A stretch of DNA of 64,000 nt from Pisolithus tinctorius. Taxonomy: Eukaryota; Basidiomycota; Agaricomycetes; Boletales; Pisolithaceae. This document shows positions 11,659-23,652 of this stretch, piece after piece. Position 1 is the first letter of the stretch, and each line of letters opens with the position of its first letter. The DNA lies in contig JANFAH010000001.1 in NCBI GenBank assembly GCA_024663395.1, positions 6,688,467 to 6,752,466 of the forward strand, read 5' to 3'. The notes beneath the pieces were generated by a model. That model was given only the letters and a program-made list of their open reading frames with translations. It was not told the DNA's origin and ran no database searches. The translations under genes were made by a program, and so were the position numbers.

Positions 11659-14600
11659 TGAAAAGGTTTTTCGTGTACGGTTTGTGAGTTCTGTTCGACG
11701 TCGACGATGCGAGACGCGGAAAAGGTGAGGCTGTATGTATTATGTAAGCAACACATCTTCCCCCAATGCGCCAAATTGCCAAACCTACAGTCCACTGTTC
11801 TGCTGGCGGTCGATATCTCTGTGCTCGACATCGCCCACTCCGATACCCAGACGTGCCAGTCAGCAGCCGTGATTGCCATATACATGTCGGTGGTTTGTGC
11901 TGTCGAGGAATGCCCACAGGCACTTGCCAACCTCCATCGCCAGGCGAAGTCAGTCAGCGGAAGCCTACTACAGTACTACACCTGAACAAGCATCATCGGA
12001 AGGCTCCTCCGCCCAACCCCCCCTCCAGTAAACTGTTCTGCCATGCACGCCCATGGGATGTGATGCAGAATGGGTGCGCAGATCAACAATGTCTTCAGCG
12101 TTCATTGCTGGTCATCCCCCGAATTGTTCTCGGTTGCGTTTTCGCTAAGGGAGAGTCAGTCGTAGGCAAGCAAGGCTAGGGTAGCCATACACCAATATCT
12201 CCCGACTGCCTGCCGGCCAGTGTTTCGGTACACAAGAGTGTCTGCGCTCAGCTTGTTCGGCTGCTCGGCTTCGGACAATCTCAATGACACCGTAAGTCGC
12301 ACCCGTCCAGAACACCGCATGCTGCTTTGGTCTGAAACAGTTCCAGAGACCGGAAGCAAATCAGCATTGGTTCGTTCAGGGACCACCATCGTGATTTATG
12401 AACGTTGTGAACGTGTGCATGCCACCGATCTCGATCACAAATGTGCAGCTTTCTGGGAGATATGAACATGAAACTACTGGACCTTTTCTCCTCACTACAA
12501 GGGCAAGGAGTCCCTCATCGACGGCAGTTGCCCTTGTGGAATAACTGGTCTGTGAGTTCTAAGTCGATGACCAAGGTCGCTGGTTAATATCTGGAAGCAT
12601 ACACTAGTTGCTGGATATCATATCCTAGAAACGGCGAGCCGACGCTACTACCCCCTCCTTGCATTTGGTAACATCTAGCATGTGCGTCGCCACTGACGGT
12701 GTGGACGGGCCAGCGGCCGAGGTCCTAGCGCCTGGCGGAATTTTCTGCGGTTAGTGAAGTCCAATACTTGGCTGGTTCGCTGACCACACCTGACTCCCCC
12801 TCGTACCAAAAGAGCAATACTTGATATTCCGCTTTCCAATGGCCACGTCCAGAATACAAGAGTGATACACTGTAGGAATCTATGCCACATCGTACTAAAT
12901 GGCGCAGGACGTTATGACTACAGTAAGTTGTAACGATCAGGTGCATAAGGAAATGTCGTACGTAGAGTAAAAGGAGCACACGTTCACACGTGAAGAGATT
13001 GTCGAAAAATTAGCGATTATAAAAATGGGCACTTTCTCCCCGCCCCCCCACGATTCGAAGCCCTTGTTGACGTCACTGTGGCTTCATGTTAGATTCACCA
13101 AGTTTTTTGATCCGGGTGGTTCTTCCGTACGTGCTGTCCTACTTATCCTTCCTGGTGAAGGTATTCTTACAGGCGTCCCCACCATACTGGCAGACCCAAC
13201 TTCAAGAAGCGACATCAGCGCAACTGCATACACACATATAGCGTCGAATGACTGTGCGCACCTTCGTCATTCGTTGCATGCACTTAGTGTGCCTCTTTAC
13301 ATGCTCTCTACGACGAGGTGTCCCCGCCCAAGCGGCATAGGGACAGATAAACGTCTTGTCATCAAGTTCTCCATTCTTGCCTGGATATTTGACTGAGTTC
13401 CCATAGAATGAGATGGGTACTTGACGCCCCTGTGTTCATTTAGCGCCGGGGGGTGGGTAAGGGGGATGTTGCATGTTTGGTTCTTTGCAGGGTGGACGGA
13501 ATGAGCGGGTTGGACAGGTGAGCAGGGTGATCAGAGTGAACGTGGTAAACAAGTTCCGCGTTTGTATGATCGGTGTCTGTATGGATGGTCCAGGTGTAAG
13601 TGGGAACGAGTGAGTATATGCGACCTCGGCAAGCAACATGCTGGGATTGGGCATCATCTCCAGGCAAGGCGGCCAAAACGAACTCATAGACAGCAGCGAG
13701 GGACATTTGATTCTGTGCGGGGTGGACGGTTTGTACAACTTCTGCACCTGTATGCACGGTATCGGTTTGGATGGCCCAGACATTGGTGTGAACGGAGGAG
13801 CATATGCGGTCGCCGCAGGCAACATTCCAGCATTACAGGATTAGCCATCGCTGGTAAAGGGGGCCAATAATTATCTGCAGAGATCAGCGAAGGGACACTG
13901 GGACCGACGATGGGATCCCCACCTTGTGACGGGTTACCAGCGATGAGAGAAGACAAAGCAGCCACAACCTCCAAGTGATGATTGATGGAAGGAGTCTCTG
14001 CTGGCAGGTTGAAATGCGTAGACTGGGCGAGATCATGGCGCACGGCGTATGGGACGCAGAGCATCTGGGGTGGTTGGTTCGCACCTTCCGGTAACGCACA
14101 CGGTGTGAGGAGAAGGCCAGCGACCGGTGCATCGAGATGCATGCCAGCCAGCCAGGGATGCGTTAGCAGGCGACGATAAGCTCCTCTCGTCCACTCCAGT
14201 CACGTCAGCCACTTGACATGCCCACCATGAACAGCGTGTTGATGCTCCAAGGTGTCAGGAATACAAGGAAGAGTGGGAGACAAATCTCAGAGCGGTGCGA
14301 GAGGATGAGAGGGAGCGTTGGAGCCAAACTTGCTTGCCGACATCTGATCGCTCTGGTCCTCTTCCGCCACTCGTCGTAGAATCTCTAGAATGCGTAACCC
14401 TCTCCCGGACACTTCAAGTGGACAGGCGTACTCCTGTAGAGTTGCAGTAGTCGATTCAGAGGCCACAGTGCCATTGGAAACATCGCAACCGTGGTCTACA
14501 AGAGCAATGTGTGCAAATGAAAAGTCCCCTCCTCAGCAACGGCGTCAAGTTAGATCTGCGGGAACAGCGTTGTCAGCAGGGACAGGGACAGACTCGGACG

Positions 14601-15052
14601 TTAGGCACTAGCAGCCAACACAGACCCGACCGAATACCCCCTTACACTCGCCAATTCTATCTACAGGGAATGACAATGCGTTCGAGCATCCATGCACACT
14701 GGCAGCTGACGTTCACACACTCCCCATATGCGCGGGTGCCCCACAGTGACAAGGTCAACTACAAGACATCGCACTGTCCACGTGAATAACCAACAGCGGT
14801 AGTGTGGCAATGAAACAACCGAAGAACCATGGTGAGTACCTGACAGAAAGTGGTAGCGAAGAATTGGCGAGTGTCCAGTGAGTGCTGTAAATTTTCGAGG
14901 CGCTCGTCGACTTCTGCATAGGGAAACAACGAAAAGTCTAGTGAAAATGGGAGCACATGCGACTAACTCGGAGTACTTGTACATCGATTGCGTTCATCTT
15001 GACCATGAGAGTGATCAGTGCATACGCAATCTGGGGTGTAGATGCGAGAATG
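11659..15052. other. Long stretch without a supported gene
   Basis: Upstream flank of the NLR gene and beyond. Overlapping open frames near 11707-12179, 12156-12469, 13436-14142 and 14661-14984 have no recognisable motif and no convincing splice pattern. CpG is abundant here, unlike 1-9 kb. An imperfect tandem repeat lies at 13545-13850. Confidence 0.4.
13545..13850. repeat. Imperfect tandem duplication, period about 180 bp
   Basis: A block near 13545-13670 with GTATGGATGGTCCAGGTGTA, TATATGCGACCTCGGCAAGC and CAACATGCTGGGA is repeated in diverged form near 13725-13850 (TTTGGATGGCCCAGACATTG, CATATGCGGTCGCCGCAGGC, CAACATTCCAGC). Both copies follow a G(C/T)GGGGTGGACGG-like stretch. Its origin is unknown. 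Confidence 0.5.
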
Positions 15053-15607
15053 CTACGAGCCTGGACCGGCGTCGTGTTCTCTCACATCCAACATATAAGT
15101 GCCCCTGTCGTCATGTCCAATAAATGGGATGGATTCGTTTGACCTTGAGAGTGAGCATGAGCTCGACCAGCTCTTCCTCGGTAGGCATGGAAGACGGTAG
15201 TAGTGATGATTAAGCACCGCGACTTTGTTCCCTGACTGGCACGCGATACAGAAAAGTTCAGCATCCATGCAGCCTGCCATGGAGTCGTCCGTGTCACTGT
15301 CTTCACAATCCGCCACTACTACGGGAAAGCTACCGACAAGGATGTTCACCTCATTTACTGCCTCTGAAATAGACAGATACGACAAAGGAGAATTCATGTA
15401 TATGTTCCATTCTGTGTACTCGTCTACACGAGGAGACAAGGAATTCCACTGACATCGCGGAGTAGCAAACCAGATCTCAGTCCCACAGGTTGGAAGGTGT
15501 GTACGCACCCAGAAGGCGCTCCATACTTCAGTGACATTCAAAGTGTAGGCAACCGATTCATACCGTCCACCTTGTTTCACCTCACTTTCTGGCCTTGTTA
15601 ACATCAC
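15053..15607 (-). other. Open frame of 184 codons, function unknown
   Basis: Uninterrupted minus-strand frame with balanced composition and an acidic patch (ADCEDSDTDDS). I recognise no domain. It lies divergent to the decayed family gene that begins at about 15640. It may be an exon of a real gene or chance. Confidence 0.2.
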
Positions 15608-15639
15608 ACCAGTGAATATACATTGACACTGACACTGAC

Positions 15640-16400
15640 GTGCGCAATCCCAAAAATTTGGGAGCCGTCGAAAAATGCATCTCCCGCCTCTCTGAGCTCA
15701 CTGCATCTCACTCTATCACCTTCCCCTCCCCACCTTCATCTCCGTCCTTCGAACTTGTCCTTGAACTTGCAAATGGAAAGAGTCGAAAACAATGTCAATA
15801 TTACTTTGTCGATACCGAGAGGAGACTCCTCTTTTGGGTGCATGGTTTGGTGCCAGGAAAAATGTATGCGAACTTGAGGGGTATCAAGAAACAAAGCCAT
15901 ATCAGTGAGTATGATATCGTAGGGATTCGAGGCCAGCTCACGTATGCGATGCTGTGCGATGTGCGACGATTGTAATTACAGAAATGGCGCTTGAGATGCG
16001 GTATTGGTGCGTGTAGGTGTTTCGGTGCGTCGTGTGCCGGAAGCTGACGTCTGAGTTCGGAAGAGGACGCATTGTGAACTATACCCGCACGAGCGAATGT
16101 TTGATGCCGCCGTCTATCGAGAGTTGTACCGCTTGGTCATTCATGCTAATGCTGGTGAGCAACTCGCCATCTATTGCGATCGAATGACACTAGTCAGACC
16201 TCAGAATCAATTACTTCCGATACGTCTCTCGCACCGTTCGAGAGCACAGAACTGTCCAAAATGATGGACATCGTACGCGTTCTTCAAGGTTTGTTCTCGT
16301 GTCCTTCTTCTCATTTCGAACGTCTGTACCGTTCGTTACTCACTGCCCGATGCAGATTCAGTTGGACAAGTCAACGACCCTATCATGTGTGTAGTAGGTG
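15640..16400 (+). pseudogene. Decayed member of an unnamed basidiomycete family with a YYF..R..FW motif
   Basis: The first segment has a Pro/Ser-rich lead, then FELVLELANGKS and CQYYFVDTERRLLFWVHGL. I recall the YYFxxxxxRxxFW signature from many unannotated Agaricomycete predicted proteins. Further blocks usual downstream of that signature appear in order but out of frame or past stops: EMRYW near 15990, FDAAVYRELYRLV near 16100, and SDTSLAPFESTELSKMM near 16215. I take it as a broken or heavily intron-split copy. Function is unknown. Confidence 0.35.
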
Positions 16401-16474
16401 AGCCGAAGGTATCGGCGAGATCCTCGAGCTCTCTTGTGGCAGTCACAAGTCTAGTGCTACCCCTTTTACTACTC

Positions 16475-17540
16475 GCTGAACGTCCCACTTCGCAAAGCCA
16501 GCACCGAAACACTTAGGTCAGGATAAATAGACGCTTCGAGCGCAGAGCTGGAGGAGGCAAATCTGCTCCCTCCATTTCCCGGGCATGGCCTTCTCGAGGC
16601 TGGGGGGAGTCCACAGCAGTTTACAGCTTTGCTGGTGGCACTCGATCAACCCTTGTCAACTACCCCAATTCCGGCCTCGGTGAAGTGAGACAGCTAGCAG
16701 TTTACCGTCCCGGGATCGCGTTCACTATTCCAGATTGTGAGATGGCAATATCAATATGAGATATATTCGCCCATACCTTCTTGCATCGTACGCTCTTTTC
16801 CCCTGACCTGTTCCATCGTGAACTTACCCTTCATCTACCCGTCCTCTTGATGCAGAGCAAGCAAGACTTTCGCAATAACATTGCTTGAGGGAGGAGGATG
16901 CACACGGTAGGTACTTCCGTCGCTATGGCTATGTTTACTTTCCATGACCGCTGACTGTTATCAGACCCGTGAACTATACAAGTCAACATGCACGGTCAGG
17001 TTATAAATTCCAACCTCTGGGTCTCAAGGCTGGAACGAGGCCTTCCGGAGATAGCTCAAGTGACCTAAACGGTATGAAATTTCAGGAGCAACCATGTCTC
17101 ATCCTCGTCCATTTCATGTTTTGCCGTTTGTCGCGATCTTTCGGCCCTCCGTCACGCAGCGGGCAGGCTTCCGACGATGTTCGAGTCCTTCACATGACAG
17201 TCCTTGCTTCGCCAGCTTCAACCACACCCACTGCTACTGCAGTTCACTCCTTGTAGACCCTATCTCAATATTCCCCTCTTAACGCTACTTGGCTCACGTT
17301 CGGCTAATTGAATGCATAACTACCTGAAAATGGGCCATTCACGTCCTTGTCAGGTAAGATTGCTCACCGGTTGTAGCTATTCAGATAAAGCAGATAAAGC
17401 ATGTATGTACTGTATGTACACTTGAACCCGGGATGCTCCCAAAGCCTATTCGACCAACCGTTGAATTTGGGCCCTCGAAGAAGTTCGAGTCCACGATAAC
17501 GTTTGAGGACATTGGCAGCCCCGAGTAAACCTGGTAGTCA
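16475..17540 (+). repeat. Dispersed copy of the 3' module of the 40-60 kb tandem array
   Basis: Collinear with 44727-46040. Shared marks include TAGACGCTTCGAGCGCAGAG near 16531, GGGGGGAGTCCACAGCAGTT near 16602, an intron-like GTACGC to GATGCAG stretch, and GTTCGAGTCCACGATAACG near 17487. It lies more than 22 kb from the array with no F-box gene beside it. A plus-strand frame runs through 16610-16760 with LVNYPNSG and LAVYRPGIAF. The same frame is open in unit 2 and nearly so in unit 1. Confidence 0.7.
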
Positions 17541-17710
17541 ACTCTTGTATGGATCGGCTTCGTCTATTCACCACCGGGCCGTCGAAATGATCGCGGTGTA
17601 CATCACGTAGAACCACGTGATGTGGTATTCCCTGTCAGTGGTTTGAAATTTGAAGGAAAATGGCATGTGATGACACTGCCTTCTCTGTGTCTGGAATTGA
17701 TTACGGACAT

Positions 17711-18045
17711 GTCTTAACATTAGGCTTTCCAGAGCTGGTTTACCAGGTAGCATGAACATTGTAACGCAGTATTACTCATTCACCAACAGCCGTGGAGATC
17801 ATAGACTTCACCCATGAAGATCATACCTGGCAATACCATTATAATGCGTGCCAAAATCTGCATAATTCGTCTATTTGTCTACAATGCATTACAGAGATTC
17901 CTTAACATCGGGTTTTTTGGAGCTGGCTTACCAGACAGCATAACCATTACAATACAGTATGATTCGTTCATCAATGGCTATGGAAGTCATAGACTTGGCC
18001 CATGAAGATTATGCCTGACAATACTGTGATAATGCGTGCCGAAAT
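17711..18045. repeat. Tandem duplication, period about 189 bp
   Basis: CTTAACAT, GAGCTGG(T/C)TTACCAG, GTCATAGACTT-like and AATGCGTGCC(A/G)AAAT marks occur in the same order near 17713-17855 and again near 17902-18045. There are scattered transitions between copies and no coding content. Confidence 0.65.
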
Positions 18046-18119
18046 ATTTATGTAGGAATAAAAGTTTAATATTTTTGGCAGATGGTGATAGGCTGGCACT
18101 CAGTCACGGCTTACTAGCA

Positions 18120-18340
18120 CTGTAATTAGGTGCGGGCAGAATGGATCGCGCCGCGGAGGGTGAGTCACACGTGCGGTGCCAGTGTGTGCGGGGGCGACGA
18201 GCAGACATTCTCGTCTCCGAGTCATGGGATCCCATTTGTTCACTAGCTAGTCTCTTCTATGTGTGATGTATTTCATATACTCGTTCTCTGGGACGCATTA
18301 GATCTGTGCTACTCACTGTCCACCTCGCGCTGCTCCCCTT
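18120..18340 (+). repeat. CpG-rich copy of a dispersed sequence also at 29.4 kb
   Basis: CGACGAGCAGACATTCTCGT at 18195 and GATGTATTTCATATACTCGT near 18265 match 29371 and about 29433. This copy keeps the CpGs that the other copy has as TpG or CpA. Identity of the repeat is unknown. Confidence 0.55.
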
Positions 18341-18810
18341 ACTAGGGCATTCATCCATTCCCGTCCCTTCGGGCGTTATCTCTTTTGACAGGATACATGG
18401 GAGACATACCGGTGTTTTTGGTCGATGCTATGACGGGTCCATGTGACGGAGCCAGAGTTGTTGGGAGATTCGGTGTTCCAGCCGTACCGAACTTCAACTA
18501 TCCACACGTTCTAAGTTTTCTTCGCTTTTTTTTATCTTACAAGTTGGCGACATCGGTCCTCAGTAACGGGATGTCGGACATCCCGTCCACCTGAATTAGT
18601 GTTGCGTCGTTATTCATTTAGTATATCTTCAGTTTTGCAGATGCGCTACAGATGTACCATGACAATACTTACGTGTGTCACATCTCGGATAGTAGTACTT
18701 CCTAGTCTCATGTACCGGTAACAGTCCAACTGTCCTGGAGCACCAGCAATGACATGCGATTAGCTTAAACTGTGATGTCGGTCCTATCATTTTGGCGAGT
18801 AAGTTACACA

Positions 18811-21800
18811 TTAGAACCTGATGCCTTCGTCGGAGTCATCACTAGCACCGTCTTCATCCAGATCAACCTCATTACTGGCAAGCTCGTCCTCGTCCTCTGC
18901 CTCGCTGGCCTGAGCAGCCCCGGACTGCTCGTCTTCGTCACCATTGTTTTCCTCTGAATTCCAGCCATTGCTTGCGTGATCTGTAACCATGTCAGAGTCA
19001 TCCATGTCACACTAGCTGGCGCTAGCACACCTGCCTTCGGCATCAGAGTGCAGTTCTTCATCGTCTTCGTCTTCATCATTGACTTGGACACCAGGCATTA
19101 GTGGCGTTGGGTATTGTATCTCGTGACCAACACCTATCCCTGCAAAACGACAAAACATGTCTCGGTCTACAAATCTATGAACTCTCCTCAGCCCATGATC
19201 ACATGTGAGCGAAATAATGGAAAGCAGCATACATGTTGACATAAAATGAACATCGATCATCATCATCTGTTGGATTCCTTGCAACGGAAAACCCTTTCCT
19301 CAGCAGTGTAGTCGTACGACCATCAGAAAAACATGGAATGAGGTGACATGCACGAATCACGAGCGAAGGATCCAGAAAACCAAAAGCATTGTCATCGCTC
19401 TCTGGAACAAAGCCAACCTTAGGAAGCCGTGCCCCACGAAAACCCCAGCAATACTGGGGTTCTACTCTGAGCCAGCGAACCCACAATAATTCCATGGTCT
19501 GTGGAGAACGACATCTTGCATTTGGACCAACATGAAGGACATCAATGTGGAACGCACGGAGCACCTGGGCATACCAGAATGGATGTGCATCAGGTCCATC
19601 TTCCTGGGATAGAGTCATGACGAAGCACTTGGGACCTGGTCGCAGGATGTCCTGTCCACGACGGACATCATAAGTGGTGTAATTAATGCGAAGTATGGTG
19701 GATTGAATAATCCGGTTTAAGCCACCAATGATTCGGAGGTCATTACGTTCATCGTCAGTGAAGGAATGTTCATCTCCATCATATGCGTAACCGTGTAGTC
19801 GAGACAGCAGATGATCTTTCATCCTTGGCACGAAATCCTGCAGGAGTGGGAATCAGAGAATATCAGACGCATTTGCACATTTGCCCCACCTTCACTGCAG
19901 GGTCTGATCGATTCTCTTTGAGGAAGCTTGCGAGGTTGATTGCATTGCATGGTAGAGCGTTCATGGTATGGTGAAGTTCTGGTGATGAAGCGTCCGATAT
20001 CTCAGCTTCAGGGACTGTTGTTTGAGCTGCAAGACTGCCAAGCTGCCTCCGAATACGTGTAACCCGTCTCTCATGCTTTGTAAGTCCCATAGCAACATCT
20101 CTTTTGTTTGTGTGCCGATAGGACCTCTTGATGAAATGGTGGGCAAGTTCACCCTACGAGAATTCACTCAGGAACAGCGCATCACTGTATCGAGCCTGCT
20201 CACCACTTGTGTTGTATAAGAGTCGGTTGTCCCAAACGTCTGGATGGATCTTGTATAATCCCCCAGCGCATGAAATTTATATGTAAGGATGTTGAATGAC
20301 TTTGGGCGAGCGCCTGACGAAGGGGGATTTACGGGCCCACGACCAGATTCTGATTGGGCTTGTTGTCGTCGATGTCGTGCAGCAGCTTCACTGGGTAGTT
20401 CACATGTCTTGAAAGCCTCACATGTCTTCTGCTGGAACCTCCGAATCTGGGCGCTGAGTTTCTTCAAAGCCTGGTCAAGTTGTGCCAAAGAATCGTCGGA
20501 GTGCAGTCGAAGCTTCGCAAGGGCATGCCATTCAGAAAGACGGAATAGAAGTGTCCTGATGATGGCGTCATGCTCTGGAGGGAACAACCCTTCAAATGCC
20601 GGGATTGAACACTGCGGTTTTGAACTTGAGCCCCACGACCAAAGTGGGAAGTAGAGTGCCACCAACCTGCAGCATATCCTCGAAATGCCTTGCAACGTGC
20701 TGCCTCATTTCTGCCACGTTCGGTGGAAAACGGCAGATCCCATCAATTCCAAATGGCGATATTTCAGAAAATCTACAATATTTTGTCACGATGAGAATAC
20801 TGATGGGTTTATTTGAATGTTGTAGACGCTGACCTTTCATTTAGTGTAGTGACCAACCCGGGGTCCAGAGCATAAAGTATCCGGATCAAGTGCTTGAGGA
20901 TGGACTTCAACACTCCAAGTTCGAATTCATGCATCAGATCCACAACGAGAATCAAGAATATATTAAAACCAAACGGCAAAAGGCGTTCAGCAAAAGTATT
21001 CTTAAAATCCTTCAGTGTGAAATACGAAGGAAATTAGAGATATTCCGCTCACCAACGTAGGCACCAAGGAGTGCTCCTTCAGAATTCCCTCAATGGCCGT
21101 GCACTTAATGGCCTTTCCGCACTGGTAGATCGCATGTCTTGCAGAACGTATCTTGTCCTGTAAATAAATGCGTGCCTTGGAGAGGCATACCGAGATATCT
21201 GAGGCAAATCCAAGATGAACAAAGGAGGACTTCGAAACGTAACATCGGGGACAAGGGCACGACCCATTGTCACGAATAGTTGCAAGAATGGTTCTGTTGA
21301 ATGAAAATTAACTTGTGAAGGCAGAAGAGCGCTTGACCTACTTTTCCGGATAATCAGCTGAATATGTAAAAATTCGAGGATAGATACGACGGAGCACCCC
21401 ATCATGGCATCTAAGGACAATTCCATTTTGGTAAGCCGCAATGAATTCATCATCCAGTAGAAGCATCCAGATTGCATGGAAGAGTTCACGTTTGCAGTGT
21501 GCAAGTAAATCACCATGATTCTTCGTCTTCATGAAGGTATTGATGAAAGCGTTGAGTGATTCTGGCAGCTACATGTCACCTTCATAACTGCCCACTGCGC
21601 ACAAGGGTGTGAAAGCTCACCGGTGGAATGAGAGCGACCGGATGACATGGTCCTGAAACAGCACAGGCACGCCTATACTTGGATAAGTTTCCGAAGAAGA
21701 GGTAGATTGGCCATGCTTTCGCATGACCGAACTGTGCGAGCTGTGTGCTATCAGACCAGAACATCAAGCCAGCAATGGCTCGTTCGAGTTTACATCCATC

Positions 21801-21986
21801 GTCCCTCCTCTGTTTTTGTATCTTGTCATGAGCTTTGTTCCAGGCATCGGATGTGTAGAGTTCATCGTAGAGGCGCTGCTCTCGGCCTGTTACAGGAGAT
21901 TTCCAGATTCGTTTGAACGGAGTGAAATGGAACCATTTTGCGGCCAGCTCCTTGAACGCGGACCGTATGACGGGTATGAGAGGTCA
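18811..21986 (-). pseudogene. Plavaka-like transposase, central and C-terminal part
   Basis: Starts with a frame holding AFKELAAKWFHFTPFKRIW and FWSDSTQLAQFGHAKAWP, with one TGA at 21986-21984 at a likely arginine codon. It proceeds through ELFHAIWMLLLDDEFI, YPRIFTYSADYPEK, an intron, ATIRDNGSCPCPRC, LVVDLMHEFELGVLK, a segment ending HFEDMLQ, an intron (about 20643-20692), FEGLFPPEHDAIIRTLLFRL, YKFHALGDYTRSIQTFGTTD, an intron, GELAHHFIKRSYRHTNKRD, an intron, and the long exon 19831-19250 with ILRINYTTYDVRRGQD. The tail has VDRDMFCRFAGIGVGHE and an Asp/Glu-rich end. A TAG at 19014-19012 interrupts the tail, whose frame then stays open to 18811. Apart from those two stops the frame is well kept, so decay is recent or mild. 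Confidence 0.7.
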
Positions 21987-23652
21987 GAAGGCAAGCCCAC
22001 GAACTGTGAATTTTCGTTGTGAGTCAAAGTGTGGAATGCTGGTGAAAACCAAACAAATCCAACACCAAAAGACAAATAAAAGCGAGTGGTGGTTTGCCTC
22101 CGCGGAACCTGGAGTGCAGAGAAGCCTAAAGTGGGGGGAGTTTCAATGGCAGGTGCTCCTAGCGCAAGTCGACGACGAGTTACGCAGGAGAAGACAAGCA
22201 AGTGATGATTGGATGGGGGATGCTGAACAGAGCAAAGGTGTTCAGCTGAAAGGACTTGGGATGATGGACTTTAATAAGATGTGCTCCTGGCGCAAGTCGA
22301 TGACGAGTTACGCAGGAGTGGAGGGATGACTAAGACTGCTGACTAAGAGGAAGCTTCAGATGAATGATGGAGGCAGATAGACTCTTCCGAATGAGCCTCA
22401 ACTACCAAGTATACGAATGATGACAGGTAGACCCCTTCGTGGAGCCTCAACTGTCGACGACGAGATAGGCACTGGACTGACCGCTGGACTGCTTCTGAAT
22501 TGATTCTGGGTAGCTAAGTACATGGGGGTTTATATACTATGGGGGGAGCACAGCTTGTGACAAACAAGGCACAAACACTTGGTAAGTAATGAGTAAGGAC
22601 TGAGTAATCATGATGAGTAAGCGAGAAATGATAAGTAAGCAAGCAAAGAAGATTGGTAAGTATTGGCAATGAACGAGTCAAGGATAGTCAAAATATCACA
22701 AAATGAGTCAAATAGAATCAGAAACTGAGTAAGTGCACTGATATCACATTAGGGGGTGGCGATGCAAGTCAGATCTCGGCGGAGACATCTCTAGATCCAA
22801 AGATGGCATGACAGATGGATGGTGTTTCCAGATAGGGAAGTATTAATTCCAGAATTGAAGGGCATGAGTCAGGCGTCAAAGGGGGCTAGGGCATTGGGGG
22901 TCTGTGGGGCAATGAGAGCATACGTGATCGTGTCTCCCACCCTTCCATCCTCTCAGCGAAGTTAACAAAAACTTCATGAATGGGGCTCTGATGGAGGAGG
23001 AGGAGAAGGGGGAACGTCTTCTGCTGGATCTTGCAGTAAGAAGGCAAGATGCATGTCATACTCATCATGAATGCGATCAGGGAGGCTGGAGGACAGTAGA
23101 TTATACTGCAGCTGTCGCAATGCGGGAAGAATGATGGACGAGATTGGAATAAAGACGGTGCAGGGAGCAGGGAGGAACGATCCATATGCTTCATCAAGAG
23201 GGGAGACTGAAACGACCACATAAGACCTTTCTAACCGAGTGACAGACCTGAGGCGACCAAAGAACGTCCTTCTGGAAGTCATACTGACAAGGAGAACACG
23301 CTGACCAAGCTGCATGGGACAGGATGGGGCTGACAATGACGGGATGAACCAGGGGGCTTCAGGACGGAAGCTGGTGGGAATGCCTGGCAGATATACATAG
23401 CCATTGTCTCTGGCAAATGAGACAAGCGAGATGACTGACGAAGAGGTGGCCATGATTGATGGACTTCGCGAAATGAGCGTCTGATGGATGGAGTGCTGTA
23501 GAAATGCGTAGGGTGCGAGGATCCTCTCCAAATTTGGAAGGAAGAATCGTGGGGCTGAGCACTTTAAGCGAGCATGGGAACAGAGTCGATATCTTTGGAA
23601 ATGGTGGAGATACGACGAAAACCGGAATGCCGTACACGGGCGCTAAAAACCT
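21987..23652. other. Segment splitting the Plavaka-like transposase
   Basis: Does not fit the transposase on either side. It has a TATA-like stretch (GGGTTTATATACTATGGGG near 22529), an internal 38-bp direct repeat, AGTAAG-rich sequence at 22560-22740, and a 185-codon minus-strand frame (23531-22974) that I do not recognise. An LTR-retroelement remnant or solo LTR is possible, but I could not define terminal repeats or a target-site duplication. Confidence 0.45.
22153..22318. repeat. 38-bp direct repeat, 128 bp apart
   Basis: GTGCTCCTAGCGCAAGTCGA at 22153-22190 recurs at 22281-22318 with two mismatches over 38 bp. It lies within the segment splitting the transposon. Confidence 0.7.

Noticed and set aside
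11707..12179. Plus-strand frames divergent from the NLR gene as a partner gene
   Set aside because: No motif, no splice pattern, and composition like chance frames in GC-rich flanking DNA.
17487..17500. GTTCGAGTCC, resembling a tRNA T-loop (also near 45990)
   Set aside because: No acceptor stem, anticodon arm or D-loop can be formed around it, and it is simply part of the duplicated 3' module.
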